From positions 3,224,001-3,288,000 of the forward strand of contig NC_013037.1 in the NCBI RefSeq assembly GCF_000023125.1: a DNA stretch of 64,000 bases, given 5' to 3'. The position numbers and the translations under genes are program-made. The DNA is from Dyadobacter fermentans DSM 18053 (GTDB lineage Bacteria; Bacteroidota; Bacteroidia; Cytophagales; Spirosomataceae). The notes beneath the pieces are model-generated. The model had not been told where the DNA came from. It ran no database searches and was given only the letters and a program-made list of their open reading frames with translations. Below are positions 1-6,813 of the stretch, piece after piece. Numbering within the stretch: position 1 is the first letter of the stretch; every line of letters begins with the position of its first letter.

Positions 1-2
1 AA

Positions 3-1574
3 ACGTTCAATCCTAAAGACTTCGGCTGCCGGCTCTGGTGGCTGGAATACGGTGGCAGGCTGGACACGGTGCACGACACTGAAAAGATCAAATGGGAACT
101 TTGGAAGGTCGTTTACGGCGCCTGGAACTACATTAAGAATTCGGGCGAATTTCCCGAGGCCGAGAACATGACGCTCGAATGGGTGGGAACCATTCCCGGC
201 AAGCGCGAAAGTCGCCGGTTTGAAGGCGATTATCTGCTCAGACAGCAGGATGTGGTGGAGCAAACCGTATTCCCCGACACCGTTGCATTCGGTGGTTGGA
301 GCCTCGACCTCCACCCTGCCGACGGCGTTTACAGTGATCAGGCAGGTTGCAACCAGTGGCATAGCAAAGGCGTTTATAGCATTCCATACCGCTGTTTTTA
401 CAGCAAAAACATTGAAAACCTCTTTATCGCGGGCCGCATTATCAGCGCCACGCACGTCGCATTTGCCTCCACGCGCGTGATGGCCACGAGCGCGACGGGC
501 GGCCAGGCGGTCGCGATGGCAGCGGCAGTAGCGCACAAGCATGGCTGCACCCCGAGGGAAGTGGGCGAAAAGCATTTGGAAGAATTGCAGCTGGAACTCT
601 GGCGTTCCGGCCAGTATCTGCCACAAACTGCCGTTTCCGACCCGGATAACCTCGTTAACAATGCGCAAATACAGGCTTCGTCCACATTAGAATTGAAAGA
701 ACTTACCGGCTCCGACCAATGGAAGCCGATCCAGCATTCGGTGGCACAAATGCTGCCGGTGCGGGGCAATATGCCTTCGGTGACCGTTTGGGTAGAAGCG
801 GCGCAGGATACCGAGCTGGTGGTGGAGTTGCGTAAAAGCAGCAAGCCGTTCAACCATACGCCGGATGTGATTTTGGAAACTAAAAGCTACCGTCTGATCA
901 CTGGAAAGCACGAACTCGTGCTGGATTGGGACAGCCATTTTGCCGAAGAATGCTATACCTTCGTGAGCTTTCTCAAAAACGCAGACGTTAAAATCCAGTA
1001 CAGCGAGCAGCGCGTTACCGGTTTGGTAACGGTTTTCAATGCGACGAATCCTGCCGTTTCCAACTACGGAAAGCAGGAACCGACGGAAGATCTGGGCGTG
1101 GACACGTTCGAATTCTGGTGCCCGCAGCGCCGTCCGGCCGGTTTGAACCTGGCATTCACATTAAGCGAGCCCATCCGTCTTTTTGGAACAGAAAACCTCC
1201 AAAACGGCTGGCACCGGCCCATCGCCTCGCCAAATGCCTGGGTAGCGGCGCCGGACGACCGTCATCCCGAGATCGACATTCAATGGAATGAAAATCAACT
1301 CGTTTCGAAAATCGAGCTGGTGTTCGATACGGATTTCGACCATCCGATGGAGAATGTGATTTACGTACATCCCGAAACCGTGATGCCGTTTTGTGCGCAG
1401 AATGTGGAGGTGATCGATGACGCCGGGAAGGTAATCGGCACAATTGCGGACAATCACCTTACCAAAAGAACCATCACGCTGGCTGCGCCGGTAAGCACAC
1501 GTTCGCTGAAAATCAGGCTGCAAAACAGCCATGCACACGTGCCGGTGTCGCTTATGGAAGTCCGCGCGTATTAA
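3..1574 (+). CDS. FAD-dependent oxidoreductase, C-terminal part (5' end outside window)
   Basis: The frame is open at the left edge, so the N-terminal Rossmann part is missing; about 523 residues are visible. The first half resembles the C-terminal half of FAD-dependent oxidoreductases of the FAD_oxidored (PF12831) type. The segment FIAGRIISATHVAFASTR followed by a Gly/Ala-rich stretch (nt 420-530) is the usual FAD-contacting motif near the end of such domains. The remaining roughly 300 residues look like beta-sandwich extensions often attached to this family in Bacteroidota. The first GTG in the window (nt 69) is internal and not the real start. The substrate is unknown. The gene ends before a new promoter and appears independent of the sulfur operon. 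Confidence 0.75.
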   Translation, partial: TFNPKDFGCRLWWLEYGGRLDTVHDTEKIKWELWKVVYGAWNYIKNSGEFPEAENMTLEWVGTIPGKRESRRFEGDYLLRQQDVVEQTVFPDTVAFGGWSLDLHPADGVYSDQAGCNQWHSKGVYSIPYRCFYSKNIENLFIAGRIISATHVAFASTRVMATSATGGQAVAMAAAVAHKHGCTPREVGEKHLEELQLELWRSGQYLPQTAVSDPDNLVNNAQIQASSTLELKELTGSDQWKPIQHSVAQMLPVRGNMPSVTVWVEAAQDTELVVELRKSSKPFNHTPDVILETKSYRLITGKHELVLDWDSHFAEECYTFVSFLKNADVKIQYSEQRVTGLVTVFNATNPAVSNYGKQEPTEDLGVDTFEFWCPQRRPAGLNLAFTLSEPIRLFGTENLQNGWHRPIASPNAWVAAPDDRHPEIDIQWNENQLVSKIELVFDTDFDHPMENVIYVHPETVMPFCAQNVEVIDDAGKVIGTIADNHLTKRTITLAAPVSTRSLKIRLQNSHAHVPVSLMEVRAY

Positions 1575-1593
1575 TGCGGCTTCCTTTTTATTC

Positions 1594-1624
1594 TTTGAAA
1601 ACTAATAAATTGATCTTAAATTTG
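1594..1624 (+). promoter_or_regulatory. Bacteroidota sigma-A promoter of the sulfur operon
   Basis: TTTG at 1594-1597, 19 bases, then TAAATTTG at 1617-1624. This matches the Bacteroidota -33/-7 consensus (TTTG-N19-TAnnTTTG) exactly. Transcription would begin near 1630, about 70 nt before the permease start codon. Confidence 0.7.
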
Positions 1625-1632
1625 CCGTCCTG

Positions 1633-1658
1633 AAATAGCAAACATTAGTTTGCTATTT
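1633..1658. promoter_or_regulatory. 26-bp perfect palindrome at the predicted transcription start: operator or 5' hairpin
   Basis: Two 11-bp arms (1633-1643 and 1648-1658) pair perfectly around a 4-base centre; the core is AATAGCAAAC/GTTTGCTATT. It lies directly after the -7 element, where a repressor would block initiation or where the mRNA would begin with a hairpin. A second 12-bp palindrome (CTATAATTATAG, 1674-1685) follows. It could also act as a weak terminator of the upstream gene, because a short T-rich stretch follows. The cognate regulator cannot be named from this window. Confidence 0.55.
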
Positions 1659-1700
1659 TCTTGAAAGTTTACTCTATAATTATAGTATACTACATAGACT

Positions 1701-2879
1701 TTGAAGGAAGCGGCGGATTTTACACCCTCAACTGAAAACAACGAAAAGACCTGGGAATCGCTACAAGTGGCTTATATCGCAAGTGGTGATCCTGAGGAAG
1801 ATCGGCGTTTGGCTGCGCTCGCGCGGGAGCAGGGAAAGGCTGTTTTTTTGCGCGACCTGCCTGAGGAATCGGATGCCATTTTTCAGAATGCGCCCCCGGT
1901 ACCCGAAAACGGGCAGCCAATCGTTCGCGCTTCCAGAAATAATCCAAAAACGCCGCTCACCTGGGAGACCATCCAGCAGAAACTCTGGGCGGCCACCATC
2001 CGCAAGCGCAGCCGCACCGAAATTGCGGTTAATATCTTCTCGGCGATCGCATTGATGATCGTCGGACACCTGCTTTTCACCTTTTTCACCTACGACCGCC
2101 TCACGCTCCTCTGGAACGAACTGGAAATGAGTGAAAGCTTCTTTTATTATGTTTTGGGCGGTTTCGTGGCGCAGATGATCGATGGTGCGCTGGGAATGGC
2201 TTACGGCGTTACGGCTTCCACATTCCTGCTCACGGTGGGCGTGCCGCCGTCGGCTGTGAGTGCGAGCGTGCACACTTCGGAGATCTTTACGAGCGGGGTG
2301 TCGGGCTACATGCACCTCAAATTCGGGAATGTGAACAGTAAGTTGTTCAAAAAGATCCTCTTCCCGGGCGTGCTCGGCGCGATTGTGGGCGCTTATGCGC
2401 TGTCGTCCCTCGAAAAATACATTTACATTATAAAGCCGTTAGTGGCAATTTATACGCTGGTACTGGGAATCCTTATCATCCAGAAAGCGTTAAAGAAACG
2501 AGTTGAAAAACGGCCGATCAAGAAAATCGGCTGGCTGGCGATGGCAGGCGGTACGCTGGATTCCATCGGTGGAGGCGGCTGGGGCCCGATCGTCACGTCG
2601 ACGCTCATCGCCCGCGGACGGCACCCCAAATACACGATCGGCTCTGTGAACCTCGCGGAGTTTTTTGTGTCGCTGGCAAGCTCGGTTACCTTCATCAGCA
2701 TTATCGGATTTTCGCACTGGCAGGTAGTGCTCGGCCTGATCCTCGGTGGCATGGTGTCCGCACCGATCGCCGCCACGCTATCCCGCCGCCTGCCGATCAA
2801 AACCATGATGATCATGGTCGGAACGATCGTCATCATCGTGAGTCTAAGGATTATTTATATGGTTTTAAGTGGGCTGTAA
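1701..2879 (+). CDS. TSUP (TauE/SafE) family permease with a siroheme-synthase-like N-terminal remnant
   Basis: First gene of the sulfur operon, probably exporting sulfite or moving sulfate/sulfonate across the inner membrane. Residues about 115-392 hold the hydrophobic TSUP core, with several membrane segments and the two glycine-rich repeats typical of TauE/SafE (GGFVAQMIDGALGMAYG near residue 152, GGTLDSIGGGGWGP near 285). Residues about 20-60 (VAYIASGDPEEDRRLAALAR and following) resemble the late part of the NAD-binding domain of CysG/Met8 precorrin-2 dehydrogenase, but the GxGxxA dinucleotide motif is absent. The start is a TTG, because an in-frame TAG lies at 1695-1697. The N-terminal domain is therefore probably a relic without enzyme activity. 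Confidence 0.75.
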   Translation: MKEAADFTPSTENNEKTWESLQVAYIASGDPEEDRRLAALAREQGKAVFLRDLPEESDAIFQNAPPVPENGQPIVRASRNNPKTPLTWETIQQKLWAATIRKRSRTEIAVNIFSAIALMIVGHLLFTFFTYDRLTLLWNELEMSESFFYYVLGGFVAQMIDGALGMAYGVTASTFLLTVGVPPSAVSASVHTSEIFTSGVSGYMHLKFGNVNSKLFKKILFPGVLGAIVGAYALSSLEKYIYIIKPLVAIYTLVLGILIIQKALKKRVEKRPIKKIGWLAMAGGTLDSIGGGGWGPIVTSTLIARGRHPKYTIGSVNLAEFFVSLASSVTFISIIGFSHWQVVLGLILGGMVSAPIAATLSRRLPIKTMMIMVGTIVIIVSLRIIYMVLSGL

Positions 2880-2883
2880 GCGG

Positions 2884-3027
2884 TAGGCTTTAAGCTGTAA
2901 GCAATAAGCTGTAAGCCTTGAATCGTAGAATGATAGTTTAGTTAAGACGAGTTATTTACTAGGTATAAATTGATTTACAACACATTACATAAAGGCTTAT
3001 AGCTTAAAGCATACAGCCTAAAGCTTT
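2884..3027. repeat. Inverted-arm repeat of AAGCTTTAAGC type between the permease gene and metZ
   Basis: The spacer is almost filled by two arms built from imperfect AGCTTTAAGC/AGCTGTAAGC units: left about 2884-2919, right about 2992-3027. They are inverted relative to each other (14 bp with one mismatch at 2906-2919 against 2992-3005) and separated by about 70 bp of AT-rich DNA. The same unit recurs at 5628-5720 in the same operon. Confidence 0.7.
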
Positions 3028-3030
3028 AAT

Positions 3031-4218
3031 ATGAAAAAACAGACCAAAGCGATACGTACCCAAACAGGCAAAACCAAGTATCGCGAGCATTCGACTCCCC
3101 TCTTCCTGACCAGCAGCTTCACTTTTGAAAGCGCGGAGCAGGGCAAAGCGCTTTTTGAAGAAACCGAAGAAGGCAACATTTACAGCCGGTTCTCCAATCC
3201 GAGCGTGCAGGAATTTGTGGATAAGGTGTGTATGCTGGAAGGTCTGGAAGACGGCGTGGCCACGGCCACCGGTATGGCGGCGGTGTTTGCAAGCATGGCG
3301 GCATTGCTGAAAAGCGGCGACCACATCCTGGCGTGTCGCGCATTGTTCGGCTCGGCGCACCAGATTATCGCGCAGATTTTGCCAAAATGGGGCATTACCC
3401 ACACTTACCTCGACGCTACTGCCACCGAGGAAGAATGGGAAGCAGCCGTACAACCCAACACCCGGATGATCTACCTCGAAACTCCTTCCAACCCTGGTTT
3501 GGACCTTGTGGACCTCGCGATGATCGGCCGCATTGCCAAAAAACACAGCATTATATTCAATGTAGATAACTGCTTTGCCTCGCCCGCACTGCAAACCCCG
3601 GCCGATTTCGGCGCCGACCTCGTGCTGCATTCCGCCACGAAGTTTATGGACGGCCAGGGCCGCGTTTTGGGTGGTGTGGTTGTAGGTAAAAAAGAATATA
3701 TCAAAGACTTACGCTTTTTCTGTCGCCAAACCGGCCCATCCATGTCGCCATTCAATGCATGGGTTTTAAGCAAAAGCCTTGAAACACTTAGTCTGAGAAT
3801 GGAAAAGCATTCGTCCAATGCATTGGCGCTGGCCGCTGCCCTGGACAAGCACCCCGACGTAAAAGCGGTAAAATACCCATTCCTGGAATCGCACCCGCAG
3901 CACACGCTGGCGAAACAGCAAATGAAAGCCGGCGGAGCGGTAGTTACCATCGAACTTGAAGGCGGCTTCGAACGCGTAGCGGCATTCATGGACGCATTGG
4001 AGATCGCATCGCTATCGTCCAACCTCGGCGACACCCGCACGATCGTCACCAACCCGAACACCACGACCCATGCCAAATTGAAGCCGGAAGAAAAAGCCGC
4101 GCTGGGCATTACCGAAGGTTTAATACGCATTTCGGTTGGTTTGGAAGACGTTGAGGACCTGATCGAGGATTTCACAAATGCTGTGGAGGTGTCGGTGAAA
4201 AGTGATATATTGGAGTAG
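3031..4218 (+). CDS. metZ: O-succinylhomoserine (or O-acetylhomoserine) sulfhydrylase, trans-sulfuration family
   Basis: A PLP enzyme that replaces the activated hydroxyl of homoserine with sulfide to give homocysteine, the usual outlet of the neighbouring sulfate-reduction genes. The 395-residue length fits the Cys/Met-metabolism PLP family (PF01053). The PLP-binding lysine lies in LHSATKFMDGQG (about residues 198-209), and GMAAVFASMAALLKSGD near residue 80 is the phosphate-binding region. The sequence looks more like MetZ than cystathionine gamma-synthase or beta-lyase, and the operon that supplies sulfide supports direct sulfhydrylation. Which acyl-homoserine is used cannot be decided by eye. 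The start is ATG directly after the repeat element. Confidence 0.85.
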   Translation: MKKQTKAIRTQTGKTKYREHSTPLFLTSSFTFESAEQGKALFEETEEGNIYSRFSNPSVQEFVDKVCMLEGLEDGVATATGMAAVFASMAALLKSGDHILACRALFGSAHQIIAQILPKWGITHTYLDATATEEEWEAAVQPNTRMIYLETPSNPGLDLVDLAMIGRIAKKHSIIFNVDNCFASPALQTPADFGADLVLHSATKFMDGQGRVLGGVVVGKKEYIKDLRFFCRQTGPSMSPFNAWVLSKSLETLSLRMEKHSSNALALAAALDKHPDVKAVKYPFLESHPQHTLAKQQMKAGGAVVTIELEGGFERVAAFMDALEIASLSSNLGDTRTIVTNPNTTTHAKLKPEEKAALGITEGLIRISVGLEDVEDLIEDFTNAVEVSVKSDILE

Positions 4219-4244
4219 CGTAAGCAGCTCAATTCAACATTAAT

Positions 4245-4472
4245 ATGAAAGCATTGACCATCAATTTACCGGAGTCACTGGAATCAGAAGAATTTGAAAT
4301 AAAAATGCTTCTGGCCGGTCAGCTTTATGAGCGTGGCAAGGTAAGTGTTGGTCAGGCGGCTGACATCGTCGGCATCAGTAAAAAGGCTTTCGTCGAAATC
4401 ATGGGAAGGTTTGGATTTTCCCTATTTAGCGATTCGCTGGAAGACTTGAAAAGTGATATTGCCAATGCGTGA
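4245..4472 (+). CDS. UPF0175 family small protein, predicted antitoxin
   Basis: A 75-residue protein with the pattern of UPF0175 (COG2886): an N-terminal beta strand (MKALTINLPESL) followed by a helix-turn-helix-like part, with KVSVGQAADIVGISKKAF near residues 33-50. The family is predicted to bind DNA and act as the antitoxin to a PIN-like partner. It begins 26 nt after metZ and overlaps the DUF3368 gene by 8 bp, so the pair is translationally linked. The composition is clearly more AT-rich than the flanking sulfur genes, which suggests acquisition by transfer. Confidence 0.75.
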   Translation: MKALTINLPESLESEEFEIKMLLAGQLYERGKVSVGQAADIVGISKKAFVEIMGRFGFSLFSDSLEDLKSDIANA

Positions 4473-4929
4473 CGCGCTTGTTATCGCAGATTCCAGTTGC
4501 CTGATTTTGTTGTCCAAAATTGAAGAATTGGAAATTCTGAGAAGCATTTACAAGCGAATTTTTATCACGAAAGAAGTTGCGGGAGAATTTGGCGGCGAAC
4601 TGCCTGAGTGGATCGAAGTCAAAGAAATTGAAAACAAAACCCTGCAATCGCTGTTTGAAGAAATACTGGATCTCGGAGAAGCATCTGCATTAACCCTTGC
4701 GTTTGAAACGCAGGGCTGCACAGTGATCCTCGACGATCTGAAGGCCCGGAAAACAGCGGCGAAAATGAATATAAAAGTGACCGGTACGATCGGGGTGATT
4801 GTGAAAGCCAAAACGGAAAACAAGATACCCTCGGCCAAAGCGGTTTTTGAAAAAATACTGGAAACTGATTTTCGGATCAGCGACCGCATATTAAAACAGG
4901 CTATCCATTTGGCCGGAGAACAACCATGA
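4465..4929 (+). CDS. DUF3368 PIN-like protein, predicted toxin
   Basis: 154 residues from the ATG at 4465; a GTG at 4453 would add four residues and looks less likely. DUF3368 (COG2405) proteins are PIN-domain relatives predicted to be ribonucleases and are typical partners of UPF0175. The expected acidic residues are present: Asp in VIADSSCLILLSK near the N-terminus, Glu in DLGEASALTLAF, and the Asp pair in VILDDLKARKTA. The stop overlaps the cysH start as ATGA (4926-4929), so this pair sits inside the sulfur operon and is coupled to cysH translation. The toxin role is inferred from the family and is not shown here. Confidence 0.75.
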   Translation: MRDALVIADSSCLILLSKIEELEILRSIYKRIFITKEVAGEFGGELPEWIEVKEIENKTLQSLFEEILDLGEASALTLAFETQGCTVILDDLKARKTAAKMNIKVTGTIGVIVKAKTENKIPSAKAVFEKILETDFRISDRILKQAIHLAGEQP

Positions 4930-5627
4930 ACGAAACATTAGCATCTTTAAACGCTGCCATCGAGGGCAAAAGTGAGATTGAATCGCTGGCGATACTGGCG
5001 GATCTTTTTCCCGGTGAAGTCGTTTTTTCTACCAGTCTGGGTTATGAAGACCAGGCTATTACCGACCTCATTTTAAAGAATAACATCAACATCGGGATCT
5101 TTACATTGGATACCGGACGGCTTTTTGCGGAAACTTACATGACCCTGCAAAAGACCAATAACCGCTACGACACCAAAATTAAGGTGTACTACCCGCAAAC
5201 CGACGCGGTAGAGAACCTGGTGAGCACCAAAGGCCCGCTGAGTTTCTACGAATCCATCGAAAACCGGAAAGAATGCTGCTTCATCCGCAAGGTAGAGCCG
5301 CTGAACCGCGCATTGAAAGGCGCAAAAATCTGGGTGACGGGTATCCGGGCAGAACAGTCGGGGAACCGTCATGATATGCCGAGACTCGAATGGGACGAGG
5401 CACACCAGCTTTTTAAATTCCACCCGATTTTGCATTGGTCTTTCGAAGAAGTAAAACAATACGTGAAATCAAACGGCATTCCCTACAACCCATTGCACGA
5501 CAAAGGCTTCGTAAGCATCGGCTGCGCCCCTTGTACCCGCGCAATCCAGGAAGGCGAAGATTTCCGCGCCGGAAGATGGTGGTGGGAAGACGAGTCGAAG
5601 AAGGAATGCGGGTTGCATGCGAAATAG
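4926..5627 (+). CDS. cysH: Adenylylsulfate (APS) reductase, CysH family with iron-sulfur cysteines
   Basis: Reduces activated sulfate to sulfite in the cytoplasm using thioredoxin. The 233-residue protein has the PAPS-reductase fold (FSTSLGYEDQAITDLI near the N-terminus). It carries the four cluster cysteines of the APS-specific type: Cys117-Cys118 (RKECCFIRK) and Cys200/Cys203 (GCAPCTR). The catalytic cysteine is Cys228 in KKECGLH at the C-terminus. The [4Fe-4S] ligands argue for APS rather than PAPS as substrate, which fits the absence of a cysC kinase from the operon. It starts at the ATGA overlap with the DUF3368 gene. Confidence 0.9.
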   Translation: MNETLASLNAAIEGKSEIESLAILADLFPGEVVFSTSLGYEDQAITDLILKNNINIGIFTLDTGRLFAETYMTLQKTNNRYDTKIKVYYPQTDAVENLVSTKGPLSFYESIENRKECCFIRKVEPLNRALKGAKIWVTGIRAEQSGNRHDMPRLEWDEAHQLFKFHPILHWSFEEVKQYVKSNGIPYNPLHDKGFVSIGCAPCTRAIQEGEDFRAGRWWWEDESKKECGLHAK

Positions 5628-5720
5628 CTTTAGGCTGTAAGCTTTAAGCTATAAGCTGGAAGCTGTAAGAATTAGTTAACGAGCATATAGCTTATAGCTT
5701 AAAGCCTAAAGCTTAAAGCC
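5628..5720. repeat. Inverted-arm repeat of AAGCTTTAAGC type between cysH and cysD
   Basis: Begins right after the cysH stop. Left arm 5628-5670 and right arm 5685-5720 are inverted copies, with a perfect 17-bp pair (5641-5657 against 5689-5705, GCTTTAAGCTATAAGCT). The arms consist of the same short units as the element at 2884-3027, but the central spacer is much shorter (about 14 bp). Confidence 0.75.
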
Positions 5721-5748
5721 CTTTTAATTAAAATCAATAACCAATAAT

Positions 5749-6702
5749 ATGTCAATTTCAGTGAACGAGGCCTCCGAGATCCAACGGGAGATTAGTGAAC
5801 GCAGCGCTCCGGATTATCTGGACCAGCTGGAAGCAGAGGCCATTTACATTATGCGTGAAGTAGCCGGCCAGTTTGAGCGCCCTGCCCTGTTGTTTTCAGG
5901 AGGTAAGGATTCGATCACATTGGTTCATTTGGCGAAAAAAGCATTCGCACCCGGCAAAATCCCCTTCCCGCTGGTGCACGTCGATACCGGTCATAACTTC
6001 ATCGAAGCGATCGAGTACCGCGACCAACTGGCCGAAGAAATCAATGCGAAACTGATCGTTCGCTACGTGGAAGATACCATTAAAGCGAAAGGATTGAAGG
6101 AGCAAACCGGCAAGAATGCAAGCCGCAACTGGCTACAAACCTTCACGTTGCTGGATACCATCGAAGAATTTGAATTTGACGCATGTATTGGCGGCGCACG
6201 CCGTGACGAGGAAAAAGCACGCGCGAAAGAGCGCATCTTCTCCTTCCGCGACGAGTTTGGTCAATGGGACCCGAAACGTCAGCGCCCCGAGCTCTGGAAT
6301 TTGTTCAACGGCCGCATTCAGAAAGGGGAAAACGTACGCGTGTTCCCAATCTCGAACTGGACCGAGCTGGATGTGTGGGCTTACCTGAAAAGAGAAGGTA
6401 TTGCATTGCCTTCGATCTACTTCGCGCACGAACGCGAACTGATCCTCCGCGACGGCAAGCTGCTGAATAATACGCCGGTAATCGAACCCGATCCGGAAGA
6501 CCAGATCGTAACCCGCCAGGTACGTTTCCGCACCGTAGGCGATATGACCTGCACCGCAGCCGTGGAATCCGCAGCAGCCACCCTGGACGAAGTTATCGCT
6601 GAAATCACCATTTCAAGAATCAGCGAACGCGGCGAAACCCGCATCGACGATCAGCAAACGGAGGCAGCGATGGAGGATCGCAAAAAAGGAGGTTATTTCT
6701 GA
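5749..6702 (+). CDS. cysD: Sulfate adenylyltransferase small subunit (ATP sulfurylase, CysD)
   Basis: Catalytic subunit of heterodimeric ATP sulfurylase, which forms APS from ATP and sulfate with help from the GTPase CysN. The 317-residue length is slightly above the usual 300. The PP-loop is ALLFSGGKDSITLVHLAKKA (about residues 45-64). Other recognisable family segments are VHVDTGHNFIEAIEYRD, GGARRDEEKARAKERIFSFR and NWTELDVWAYLKREGI. The C-terminal GGYF ending is typical. It precedes cysN in the usual order, separated by a repeat-filled spacer. Confidence 0.93.
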   Translation: MSISVNEASEIQREISERSAPDYLDQLEAEAIYIMREVAGQFERPALLFSGGKDSITLVHLAKKAFAPGKIPFPLVHVDTGHNFIEAIEYRDQLAEEINAKLIVRYVEDTIKAKGLKEQTGKNASRNWLQTFTLLDTIEEFEFDACIGGARRDEEKARAKERIFSFRDEFGQWDPKRQRPELWNLFNGRIQKGENVRVFPISNWTELDVWAYLKREGIALPSIYFAHERELILRDGKLLNNTPVIEPDPEDQIVTRQVRFRTVGDMTCTAAVESAAATLDEVIAEITISRISERGETRIDDQQTEAAMEDRKKGGYF

Positions 6703-6705
6703 TCA

Positions 6706-6804
6706 AGGGAAGAAAGGAGGATGGAGGAAAGGGAGGATGAGAGAAAAAATATTCACTCATTCACTCATTCAATCATTCGAAATTCAATCATTCAGTCATT
6801 CAAA
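6706..6804. repeat. Purine-rich tract plus tandem ATTCA-octamer array between cysD and cysN
   Basis: 6706-6747 is almost pure A/G (runs of GGAGGAAAGGG type). 6751-6804 consists of about seven copies of an 8-bp unit close to ATTCAATC/ATTCACTC, with units at 6751, 6759, 6767, 6775, 6782, 6790 and 6798. The purine tract closely resembles the arms of the repeat inside leuS (29359-29428). The stretch is open in the cysN frame but does not look like protein-coding sequence. Confidence 0.75.
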
Positions 6805-6813
6805 ATTAAAAAG

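Noticed and set aside
6751..6804. Tandem ATTCA units considered as a CRISPR array
   Set aside because: Units are only 8 bp with no spacers; no cas genes are present in the window.
6721..6813. In-frame upstream ATG for cysN adding 31 residues
   Set aside because: The extra residues are encoded by the octamer repeat, and CysN proteins begin at the MDLLRFITAGSVDDGKS region.
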